A stretch of 49,213 bases of DNA from Clostridia bacterium (GTDB lineage Bacteria; Bacillota; Clostridia; Oscillospirales; Acutalibacteraceae): assembly GCA_017559305.1 (NCBI GenBank), contig JAFYSP010000035.1, forward strand, positions 1 to 49,213, written 5' to 3'. This document shows positions 24,652 through 32,691 of this stretch, piece after piece. Every line of letters starts with the position of its first letter. Position 1 is the first letter of the stretch. The position numbers and the translations under genes are program-made. The notes under the pieces were generated by a model. It saw only the letters and a program-made list of their open reading frames with translations, ran no database searches and was not told the origin of the DNA.

Positions 24652-25530
24652 TTAAAATTCAACCTCTTTTTGAGGTGCATCAAAATAAGGTTTGCCGTCA
24701 ATCCAATCGAATACTCCGAGACACAAATAACTGCCCGTGGGACCTGAACCGCTGACAGTATTTGCGTGATAAGCAATTATATCCTTGTTGCCGCTTTTGG
24801 TAAAGGAACAATGCCCCGGACCGAAAAATCCGTTTGCCGACTTGAAGACCGGTTCGGGCGATTTTTCCCAGTTGTCAGGATTTAAGACGTCGCCTCCCTT
24901 AAAGGTTAAAAGTCCCAGACAGTATCCATCGCATCTGCAATCACTTGCAGAATAAACCATAAACAATTTTCCATCCTTTTCAAGCACCGCAGGGCCCTCT
25001 ACAATAGGAAGCATCTGTCTTTCCCACTCATAATCGGCAGTAATAAGGGTTTTTGGCTCGGTTTTAATCTTTGTGGGACTTTCCATTTCGCAAATTTTAA
25101 GGTCCCCCATCGCAACCGACATATAAAGTTTATCTTTATGGTAAAAAAGAGTGCCGTCAATCGACCATCTGCCATTTATGCCTTCAATCTCGCCGAGGTA
25201 TTCATAATCACTCATTGGGTCATCTGTTTTCGAGCCGAGAATCTGCATTGTGTGGCAATCGCTTCCCTGCTCGTTCGGAGCGCCGTAAATATACCATCTG
25301 CCATTTAAAAAATGCATTTCGGGAGCATACCAATTTTCTGCATTACTTCCGTCACATTTGTAAACAACCTTTTCTTCGGCTTCGGCAATTTTATCGAGGG
25401 TGGAAAACCTTGTGACCACAACCTTGTCGCTGTATCCGCCGTAACAAGAATAATATATGCCCTTGTGTTGCACTATAAAGGGATCTCTCGACCTGGAATT
25501 ATCTGTTATAACAGGATTTTTAAGTTTCAT
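24652..25530 (-). CDS. Glycoside hydrolase family 43 protein
   Basis: A 292-residue cytosolic five-bladed propeller enzyme. The three GH43 carboxylates are visible in order: general base Asp in SRDPFIV, the pKa-setting Asp in SIDGTLF, and general acid Glu in VEGPAVLEKDG. Likely alpha-L-arabinofuranosidase, beta-xylosidase or exo-galactanase type; which one cannot be told. Without a signal peptide it would act on imported oligosaccharides. ATG 25530 follows GGGAGAGGG. Leads the two-gene glycosidase unit. Confidence 0.85.
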   Translation of the reverse strand: MKLKNPVITDNSRSRDPFIVQHKGIYYSCYGGYSDKVVVTRFSTLDKIAEAEEKVVYKCDGSNAENWYAPEMHFLNGRWYIYGAPNEQGSDCHTMQILGSKTDDPMSDYEYLGEIEGINGRWSIDGTLFYHKDKLYMSVAMGDLKICEMESPTKIKTEPKTLITADYEWERQMLPIVEGPAVLEKDGKLFMVYSASDCRCDGYCLGLLTFKGGDVLNPDNWEKSPEPVFKSANGFFGPGHCSFTKSGNKDIIAYHANTVSGSGPTGSYLCLGVFDWIDGKPYFDAPQKEVEF

Positions 25531-25567
25531 TGTCCCTCTCCCCTTTACTCTTTTGAAGATTAAGTAA

Positions 25568-25596
25568 AATATACCAAGTCCTTCCCAAAAAGTCAA
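25568..25596 (-). promoter_or_regulatory. Predicted sigma-A promoter of the glycosidase pair
   Basis: Minus strand -35 TTGACT (25591-25596), 17-bp spacer, -10 TATATT (25568-25573). Confidence 0.65.
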
Positions 25597-25664
25597 CAAA
25601 AACTGCGCTCCAATTGAGTTATTTTGCAACATACTATAATTTTTCAATTTTTTGTCATTTTGTC

Positions 25665-25693
25665 TTGAAATGCTAAAAATTATTGTGTATAAT
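25665..25693 (+). promoter_or_regulatory. Predicted sigma-A promoter of the regulator-ftsEX operon
   Basis: -35 TTGAAA (25665-25670), 17-bp spacer, -10 TATAAT (25688-25693). Confidence 0.7.
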
Positions 25694-25716
25694 GTACAAT
25701 GAATAGTAATATGCGG

Positions 25717-25738
25717 ATATTGTTGTTTGGAACAATAT
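25717..25738 (+). promoter_or_regulatory. Inverted repeat in the regulator leader
   Basis: ATATTGTT (25717-25724) and AACAATAT (25731-25738), perfect, gap 6, about 25-45 nt after the promoter -10. It could be an operator (for the regulator it precedes) or an mRNA stem-loop. Confidence 0.45.
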
Positions 25739-25819
25739 TCCACCTATTCGGGACTATTTCAGAAAGATCACAAAAGGACTTTATTTAACCTCAAAAAATA
25801 AATGACAAGGAGCAAAAAT

Positions 25820-26902
25820 ATGTCAAGCAGACTTTTTCAGGGAATCATTCATCAGATGAAGGACGCGGTTGATCGCACAATCGGTATTGTGGATGAAAAT
25901 TCAGTTGTTATCGCATGTAGCGACCTCGGTAGAATAGGAGAAACACTTGATGTGCATTACTTGCCTTCGGCAACTAATGACGCTTTCCAGAAAGGCAGTA
26001 TGACCTATAAGGGAATCGGCAATGCACAGCACTCCGAATATCTTCTTTTTGTTGACGGAGTTGACCCGCAAGCCGCAAAGTATGCCTCAATTTTATCGGT
26101 TGCTCTTTCTAACATTAAATTCTATTATGACGAGAAATATGACAGAAGCAACTTTATTAAAAACGTTATCCTTGATAATATCCTCCCCGGAGATATTTAT
26201 CTCAAGGCAAGAGAACTTCACTTCTCAAGTGACGTTGCGCGTACCGTTTTGCTTATCCGTGTAACCACTTCAAACGAGGTTTCTGTTTACGACGTTATAA
26301 GCAAACTCTTCCCCGACAGAAGCAAGGACTTCATTATAAATATAAGCGAGAGCGATATTGCTCTTGTTAAAGAGGTTAAACCTGACATCTCTGCTAAAGA
26401 CCTTGAAACACTTGCCGCTTCGATTGCCGATACACTTTCAGGCGAGTTCTTTACTCATGCCGTTATCGGTATCGGAAGTGCCGTTGAAGGACTTAAAGAT
26501 ATTGCCCGTTCATTCAAAGAGGCACAGGTTGCTCTTGAGGTTGGAAAAGTTTTCGATAACGAAAAGACAATCGTCAGATATGAAAACCTCGGTATTGCAA
26601 GACTTATCTATCAGCTCCCCACCACACTTTGCGAAACCTTCCTTCACGAAGTTTTCAAGCGTGGCTCTATTGAAAGTCTTGATCAGGAAACCCTTTTCAC
26701 TATTCAGAAGTTCTTTGAGAACAATCTTAACGTTTCTGAAACTTCAAGAAAACTCTTTGTTCATAGAAACACACTCGTTTACCGCCTTGAGAAAATCAAG
26801 AAGATTACAGGTCTTGACCTTCGTGAGTTTGACCACGCTATCGTTTTCAAGATTGCGCTTATGGTCAAGAAGTATCTTAAAGCCAACCCCGTAAAATATT
26901 AA
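25820..26902 (+). CDS. CdaR/PucR-type transcriptional regulator
   Basis: A 360-residue protein. The C-terminal ~55 residues form the PucR-type helix-turn-helix: NLNVSETSRKLFVHRNTLVYRLEKI then ITGLDLREFDHAIVFKIAL. Before it, HAVIGIGSAVEGLKDIARSFKEAQVALEVG is the GGDEF-like degenerate domain of CdaR-like proteins. The N-terminal ~130 residues resemble a sugar-diacid/ligand domain. ATG 25820 is chosen because AAGGAG lies 9 nt upstream; an ATG at 25802 is less supported. Only 16 bp separate it from ftsE, so cotranscription is likely. The effector is unknown. Confidence 0.85.
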   Translation: MSSRLFQGIIHQMKDAVDRTIGIVDENSVVIACSDLGRIGETLDVHYLPSATNDAFQKGSMTYKGIGNAQHSEYLLFVDGVDPQAAKYASILSVALSNIKFYYDEKYDRSNFIKNVILDNILPGDIYLKARELHFSSDVARTVLLIRVTTSNEVSVYDVISKLFPDRSKDFIINISESDIALVKEVKPDISAKDLETLAASIADTLSGEFFTHAVIGIGSAVEGLKDIARSFKEAQVALEVGKVFDNEKTIVRYENLGIARLIYQLPTTLCETFLHEVFKRGSIESLDQETLFTIQKFFENNLNVSETSRKLFVHRNTLVYRLEKIKKITGLDLREFDHAIVFKIALMVKKYLKANPVKY

Positions 26903-26918
26903 AGGACGGAGAATTTCA

Positions 26919-27632
26919 ATGGAATCACTGCAAAACCCCGCCACTCCCCTTATAGAGTTTGACGGAGTTTCCAAAACCTACAAGGGCGGAACACACGCTC
27001 TGCAGGACGTTAACATAAAGATAAACAAGGGTGAATTCGTTTTCATAGTCGGTTCCTCCGGCGCAGGTAAGAGTACGTTTATGAAACTTATTATGCGTGA
27101 GGAAAAACCCACAACGGGTCAGATTCGTGTAAACGGATACCACCTTAATAAACTGCGCTCAAAAGACGTTGCGCTTTACAGAAGAACTCTCGGTATCGTT
27201 TTTCAGGATTTCCGCTTGATTCCTACTATGAATGCTTTTGAAAACGTCGCATTTGCTATGCACGTTACAGGCGCATCATCAAGAGAAATCAGAAAAAGCG
27301 TAGCGGGAGCATTGAGCGTTGTCGGTCTCAGCCACAAGGCAAGATGTTTACCTGCCGAAATGAGCGGCGGCGAACAACAGCGTGTTGCTCTTGCACGTGC
27401 TCTCGTCAACAGACCCGAAATGATTATAGCCGACGAGCCGACAGGAAACGTTGACCCCAATATGTCATACGAAATCGTTGAACTCTTAAATGAAATCAAC
27501 CGCCGTGGAACTACCGTTTTAATGGTAACTCACGAGCACCAACTCGTAAGCGACTTTGATAAGCGTGTCATTATGATTGACAAAGGCAAGATTGTTGCTG
27601 ATAACGGCGATGGTAACGGAGGTGTTGTATGA
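26919..27632 (+). CDS. ftsE: Cell division ATP-binding protein FtsE
   Basis: ATPase of the FtsEX complex, which uses ATP to activate a peptidoglycan hydrolase at the division site. 237 residues: Walker A GSSGAGKSTF, FQDFRLIPTMNAFENVAFAM (Q-loop and the FtsE-like segment), signature MSGGEQQRVALARA, Walker B MIIADEPTGNVDP, H-loop VTHEHQLV. The ribosome site ACGGAG precedes the ATG. Stop overlaps the ftsX start. Confidence 0.95.
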   Translation: MESLQNPATPLIEFDGVSKTYKGGTHALQDVNIKINKGEFVFIVGSSGAGKSTFMKLIMREEKPTTGQIRVNGYHLNKLRSKDVALYRRTLGIVFQDFRLIPTMNAFENVAFAMHVTGASSREIRKSVAGALSVVGLSHKARCLPAEMSGGEQQRVALARALVNRPEMIIADEPTGNVDPNMSYEIVELLNEINRRGTTVLMVTHEHQLVSDFDKRVIMIDKGKIVADNGDGNGGVV

Positions 27633-28648
27633 AACTCTCAAGTGTAAAATACCTCACGGGTACAGGAATTAAAAATATGTGGGTAAACAAGCTTATGACC
27701 ATTGCCTCTGTCGGCACTTTGGTCGCTTGTATGCTCATTATCGGTGTTGCCGTAATGATTGCTCAGAACGTAACCTTTGCCCTCAAAGGAATTGAGCAGC
27801 AAAACATCATTATGGTTTATTTTAACGACCGCAACAGCGTTGTTTACGGAGATGCAACCCCCTTGGTCGAAATCCCCAAAAATGAGGACGGCACCCGAGG
27901 TGAAATCCCCGAAAACGCATACCTTGTTCATAACGAGCAAGAAGCGTTGGCTATCGTTGCCGAAATCGAAAAACTCGACAACATAGAGTCGGTTGAATAC
28001 GTTTCAAAGGAAACAAGTCTTGAAGCAGTTATGGACAAGTACCTGCAGGGACAAACCGAAGTTCAGGGTGTTTTGACAGAAGACGAAAACAGCAACCCTT
28101 TGTCAGACGGCGCTAAAATAACCGTTGACAGTATGGAACTTTATAGCCAGACCGCCGAGCAACTCAAAACCATAAGCGGAATCACAACCGTTACCGCTCA
28201 GGGTGATATTGCGGACAAGCTCGTTGCCATTACCGATGCGCTTCGCACGGCAGGTTTCTGGATTATTGCTATTTTGTTGCTGATATCTTTGGTAATTGTT
28301 TCAAATACTATAAGAGTAACTATGTACAACCGCAAACTCGAAATAAGCATTATGAAGGCGGTCGGCGCTACAAACGCCTTTATCCGTCTCCCCTTCGTTA
28401 TTGAAGGCGTCTTTATAGGTCTTATTTCTTCGGGTGTTGCTTTTGGATTTATGTATCTTATGCATTCGGCCATCGTTACCGAACTCGGCAGAGTGCTCAG
28501 TCTTTCATCAATAGTTCCCTTCAGAACGTACGCGCTCAACCTCTTTGCACTCTTTGCAGCAATAGGTCTTATTTCGGGCGTTGTAGGCAGCGTGATTATG
28601 ATGGGCAGATATTTAAGAAAAGAAGGTAGTGAGTTCCGTGCGCTTTAA
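27629..28648 (+). CDS. ftsX: Cell division protein FtsX
   Basis: Membrane partner of FtsE. 339 residues with four helices: one near residues 20-45, then an extracellular domain (~50-195), then three helices ending NLFALFAAIGLISGVVGSVIMMGRYL. Gram-positive FtsX begins MKLSSVKYLTGTGIKNMWVNKLM as here. The extracellular loop would contact the M23/coiled-coil protein encoded next. It starts in a 4-bp overlap with ftsE. Confidence 0.94.
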   Translation: MKLSSVKYLTGTGIKNMWVNKLMTIASVGTLVACMLIIGVAVMIAQNVTFALKGIEQQNIIMVYFNDRNSVVYGDATPLVEIPKNEDGTRGEIPENAYLVHNEQEALAIVAEIEKLDNIESVEYVSKETSLEAVMDKYLQGQTEVQGVLTEDENSNPLSDGAKITVDSMELYSQTAEQLKTISGITTVTAQGDIADKLVAITDALRTAGFWIIAILLLISLVIVSNTIRVTMYNRKLEISIMKAVGATNAFIRLPFVIEGVFIGLISSGVAFGFMYLMHSAIVTELGRVLSLSSIVPFRTYALNLFALFAAIGLISGVVGSVIMMGRYLRKEGSEFRAL

Positions 28649-29831
28649 TCGTAAGACAATTTTATCGGTAGTCAGTTGCATACTTTTGGTGTGCACACTT
28701 TTCTCATGCCTTACTTTTAATGCAACCTCCGCCACTCTCGACGAGTTACAAACCCAACTCAATCAACTTGAAAAAGAACAAGCACAGATTTCCAGTAAAA
28801 TAAATTCTATAAAAAACGATAAAAATAAGCAAATCGAGTATAAAAATGCTCTGCTTAGCCAAATAAATAATACGAGAGCACAAATTGACGCCTATACAAA
28901 CAGTATTGCTCTTGTCGACGGCAAGATATCCGACACCGACACTCGAATTGCCGCAAAAGACAAGGAACTCGCCCAACTCAAAAACGAATTCAAGGCGAGA
29001 ATACGCAGTATTTGTATGAACGGCGGCGACAGCACCAATGCGCTTTTGTCAGTTCTTTTAAGCGCCGAAGATTTTGCCGACATTTTAACCGTGGCAGAAT
29101 ACACCAAAAACCTTGCTTCCTATGATGCAAAGGTTATGGAAGATATTGCGGCAGCTGTCAAAGCAATTCAGTCGGAACAGGCTAATCTTCAGTCCGAAAG
29201 AAACACTCTTGCCACTTACCAGGCAAAACTCGCCTCTAAAAAAAGCGACCTTGATTCCCAACTTGCAACTGCAAACCAGTTGATAGTAAGTCTCGGTCAG
29301 CAAGAAAGTCAGCTCAATAGCGATTATGCCGATTTGGAAAGAGAAGCCAAAAAGGTTGAAGAAGCAATCAGGCTTGCATCAATAAATCAAAACAACGGAA
29401 CCTTCGACGGCTCTTTCTATTGGCCCTTGCCCGGAAAGAAAGCCGACTACAGATTGACGTCTCCCATTCAGGCGGCTCGTCCCCACCCCGTTTACGGCAC
29501 CATTCGTGCCCATACAGGTAACGACTATGCCAAAGCGGGCATAAACGGACTGCCAATTTACGCCGCCGCATCGGGAACCGTTTCAATCGCAACCTATAAT
29601 GCAGGCGGTTTCGGATATTACGTAATGATAAACCACGGCGCAATTAACGGCTCGACATATTCAACCCTTTACGCGCATATGACAAGATATGTAGTATCAA
29701 AGGGTCAAACCGTTAAAAAAGGCGACGTTATTGGATACGTCGGCTCATCAGGTGCCGCAACTGGACCGCACCTCCACCTCGAAGTGCGTATAAACGGCTC
29801 ACCTGTCAACCCTGATCCGTATTTTAACTAA
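28638..29831 (+). CDS. Exported coiled-coil M23 peptidase (EnvC-like FtsEX partner)
   Basis: A 397-residue exported protein. A signal peptide (MRFNRKTILSVVSCILLV) is followed by long coiled coils (~35-110 and ~165-250) and a LytM/M23 domain (~270-397). Zinc-site residues are present: HTGNDY (His and Asp) and HLHLEV (H-x-H), so it may be an active endopeptidase, unlike degenerate EnvC activators. Context directly after ftsEX indicates regulation by FtsX. GTG at 28638 is preferred (GAAGG 10 nt upstream); a GTG at 28629 is possible. It overlaps the ftsX end by 11 bp. Confidence 0.88.
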   Translation: MRFNRKTILSVVSCILLVCTLFSCLTFNATSATLDELQTQLNQLEKEQAQISSKINSIKNDKNKQIEYKNALLSQINNTRAQIDAYTNSIALVDGKISDTDTRIAAKDKELAQLKNEFKARIRSICMNGGDSTNALLSVLLSAEDFADILTVAEYTKNLASYDAKVMEDIAAAVKAIQSEQANLQSERNTLATYQAKLASKKSDLDSQLATANQLIVSLGQQESQLNSDYADLEREAKKVEEAIRLASINQNNGTFDGSFYWPLPGKKADYRLTSPIQAARPHPVYGTIRAHTGNDYAKAGINGLPIYAAASGTVSIATYNAGGFGYYVMINHGAINGSTYSTLYAHMTRYVVSKGQTVKKGDVIGYVGSSGAATGPHLHLEVRINGSPVNPDPYFN

Positions 29832-29860
29832 ACCCACAGCATAAATGTGCGGTTTATTTT
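29829..29860 (+). terminator. Possible terminator after the M23 gene
   Basis: TAAACC-CACA pairs with TGTG-C-GGTTTA (one bulge), followed by TTTTCCC. The stem begins in the stop codon. Weak; may be an attenuator before the PBP gene. Confidence 0.4.
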
Positions 29861-29883
29861 CCCTTTTGAATGAGGTGATATAA

Positions 29884-32646
29884 ATGGACGAAATGAATCA
29901 AAAAAATCAGGTGGAAGGTCAGACCTCGACCGACGTGAATGCTGATTATGACGAGTATAATCTCGCAAACTTCAAGTTCTTCGGTCAAAAAGAGGATACT
30001 GCTCCAAGCAAAAATCAAAAAACCGAAAAAAGTAAAAAAACGGTTAATCCTACCCCTTCTGCCCCCGACATAACAGACGATTACAACATCGACTCGTTGC
30101 ATCTTGACAAGGCAATGGAAGAAGAAATCCAAAAACCAAAAGCCAAGAAAAGCCAAAAACCGAAAAAGGAAAGAACTCCCAAGCAAATAAGAAGACGCCG
30201 AATCATAGCAAGAATTTTGCTTTCGGTATTTCTTATCGGCGTTATTTCCTGTTGCACCATTGTTGGTGGCGTTGCGGTCTATATTATGAATTTTATGGAC
30301 CATTCAATCCCCGCCGACCTTGATGCCTTAAAACTTAATCTGACCTCGGTTGTTTATATTAAGGATTCGAGCGGAAAATACGTGGAATATCAAAGAATCC
30401 ACGGCGTTGAAAACCGAATCTGGATTTCGCTTGACAAAATCCCCACTTTACTTCAAAACGCTTTTATTGCGATTGAGGATGAAAACTTTGAAACACACCA
30501 CGGCGTTGACTGGAAAAGAACCATCGGCGCTATCGGTAACGAAATCTTCGGATACTGGGATTCAAGGCAAGGCGGCTCTACCATCACACAACAGCTCGTC
30601 AAAAACCTTACGGGTGATGACCGACAGGATGCCGCAAGAAAAATCCGAGAAATCTTCCGCGCTCTTGAACTTGAAAAGATTTACTCTAAAGACACTATTT
30701 TGGAGTGCTATCTTAACACCATTCCGCTCGGCGGCAGTTGCTACGGTGTTGAGGTTGCTTCTGAATATTACTTTGGCAAAAAGGTTGACGACCTGACGAT
30801 TGCCGAAGCCGCAATAATCGCAGGTATTACCAAAAGCCCTAGGAACAACCGCCCCGACACCAACTTTGAAAACAGTTGGGCAAGAGCAAAAACAGTTCTC
30901 GCTAAAATGCTTGAGCTTGGCTTTATATCTCAAGAAGAATATGATGCCGCTTTGGTCGAAGAAATAACGGTTGTTGCGGATAAAAACGTAATTAAAGAGG
31001 TTGAGGTTAACTCTTATTTCGTTGATACTCTTATAACACAGGTTGCTGAGGACCTTTGTGAGAAGTACGGATACGAAAAAAGCGAAGCACTCAACAAGAT
31101 TTATAACGGTGGCTACAAGATTTATTCTTCTCTTGACCCCAATTTACAGGCAATTCTCGAAAAGAACGCAAACGACCCCAAGTATGCTACGGTAGTTTCT
31201 AAAGTTGACGGCGTAACCTTGGCGCAGGTTGGTCTTTGTATCACCGATTACAGCGGTCATATTTTAGCGACCGTCGGCGGCAGAGGAGAAAAGACGGGAA
31301 ATATGCTTCTCGACCGTTCATACGGTATTGCACAGCAGCCCGGTTCCGGTATAAAGCCGCTCGGCGCTTATGCTCCCGCTGTCGAACAAAATCTTATAAC
31401 CTATTCTACTATAATGCAGGACGAACCGTTAACCGAGTTGGAGCCTGGTCGTCTCTGGCCAATAAACTTCTATAAAGGTTATACTGCATCTAATACAATT
31501 GCTCATGCAGTTGCTCGTTCAATAAACACTATTCCTTGCAAACTCGTTCAACAGTTGAATCCTTCAAAGGCTTTCGAGTTTGTAACCCAAAAACTTGGTC
31601 TTAAGCACTTAAATCCCGGTGTTGACGCTGATGAAACCATTTCTGCCCTTGCTATCGGCGGTACAAACGGTGGCGTAACACCCGTTGAACTTTGCGCTGC
31701 TTATGCTGTTTTTGGAAACGGCGGTAAATACTATTCGCCAAAAACCTATTCTCTTGTAACCGACCAAAAAGACAACACCGTTCTTGAAACCGACTCTAAA
31801 AACTATACTCAGGCAATCAGTGAGGACACTGCAGGCGTTATGAACGGATTGCTTCAAAATGCAGTTTACGGAAAAGACGGAACTTGTTGGATGCTTCAAG
31901 GTTACCATTCAGGCGGCATGAAGGCATTCGGCAAGAGTGGTACTTCTACCGATTACCTCGACAACTGGCTTGTTGCAGGTTCGCCTTATTACGTTGCAAC
32001 AATATGGTACGGTTTTGACGTAAAAGAATCTTGCGACGGAACTTATGACCATAAATATATGCTCGCAAATATTTTCAAAGAGATCCATAAAGGACTCCCG
32101 AGCAGAGCATTTGCTCTTGGAGAAGGTGTGGTCGAAAAGAAATATTGCGCTCATACCGGTCTTCTCGCTACCGAAGACTGTCCAAGAACTCTTGTTGGAT
32201 TCTATAAAACAAATTATCTGCCCGACGTCTGTCCCGGAATTCACGATGGACCGCCGGTCGACGACATAAACAACGTTAATGACGGAACAGGTAACGACAA
32301 AGAGGATACCTCTTCAAACGACTCCTCCTCAAAAGACACTTCCTCTAACAAAAAGCCTAAGCCTGACAGCACTTCTTCCGACACAAGTTCCGAAGACGAA
32401 ACTGTGACTTCCCGTCCTCCCTCAATAGACCAAGACACGTCCAGCGAGGGATCTACATCAAGCAACAACCCATCATCTGACAATGAGCCCGTATCGAGTG
32501 AGGAATCTTCAAGTGAAGAACCTGTATCGAGTGAAGAATCTTCAAGCGGACAACCTGCAAATGCTGATGAGGATTTATCATCTGATGACGATACCTCAAT
32601 CGATGATGAATCGGATGATGATTCGGATTCAAACGACGACGAATAA
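29884..32646 (+). CDS. Class A penicillin-binding protein (PBP1a-type)
   Basis: Bifunctional peptidoglycan glycosyltransferase/DD-transpeptidase of 920 residues. A cytosolic basic tail (~1-100), one membrane helix (~100-130), a GT51 domain with the catalytic Glu in IEDENFETHHG (Glu ~198), GGSTITQQLVKNL and AAIIAGITKSP, then a transpeptidase domain with S-x-x-K as GSGIKP (Ser ~488), S-x-N as SIN (~546) and KSGT (~684). A low-complexity Ser/Asp/Glu tail covers about 800-920. S-x-x-K reads SGIK where PBP1a usually has STFK. GAGGTGA precedes the ATG. Follows the FtsEX-M23 genes, fitting a division or wall-growth role. Confidence 0.93.
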   Translation: MDEMNQKNQVEGQTSTDVNADYDEYNLANFKFFGQKEDTAPSKNQKTEKSKKTVNPTPSAPDITDDYNIDSLHLDKAMEEEIQKPKAKKSQKPKKERTPKQIRRRRIIARILLSVFLIGVISCCTIVGGVAVYIMNFMDHSIPADLDALKLNLTSVVYIKDSSGKYVEYQRIHGVENRIWISLDKIPTLLQNAFIAIEDENFETHHGVDWKRTIGAIGNEIFGYWDSRQGGSTITQQLVKNLTGDDRQDAARKIREIFRALELEKIYSKDTILECYLNTIPLGGSCYGVEVASEYYFGKKVDDLTIAEAAIIAGITKSPRNNRPDTNFENSWARAKTVLAKMLELGFISQEEYDAALVEEITVVADKNVIKEVEVNSYFVDTLITQVAEDLCEKYGYEKSEALNKIYNGGYKIYSSLDPNLQAILEKNANDPKYATVVSKVDGVTLAQVGLCITDYSGHILATVGGRGEKTGNMLLDRSYGIAQQPGSGIKPLGAYAPAVEQNLITYSTIMQDEPLTELEPGRLWPINFYKGYTASNTIAHAVARSINTIPCKLVQQLNPSKAFEFVTQKLGLKHLNPGVDADETISALAIGGTNGGVTPVELCAAYAVFGNGGKYYSPKTYSLVTDQKDNTVLETDSKNYTQAISEDTAGVMNGLLQNAVYGKDGTCWMLQGYHSGGMKAFGKSGTSTDYLDNWLVAGSPYYVATIWYGFDVKESCDGTYDHKYMLANIFKEIHKGLPSRAFALGEGVVEKKYCAHTGLLATEDCPRTLVGFYKTNYLPDVCPGIHDGPPVDDINNVNDGTGNDKEDTSSNDSSSKDTSSNKKPKPDSTSSDTSSEDETVTSRPPSIDQDTSSEGSTSSNNPSSDNEPVSSEESSSEEPVSSEESSSGQPANADEDLSSDDDTSIDDESDDDSDSNDDE

Positions 32647-32691
32647 TCAAACAAAGCAACATTCTTTTAATATAAATTAAGGAGAACAATT

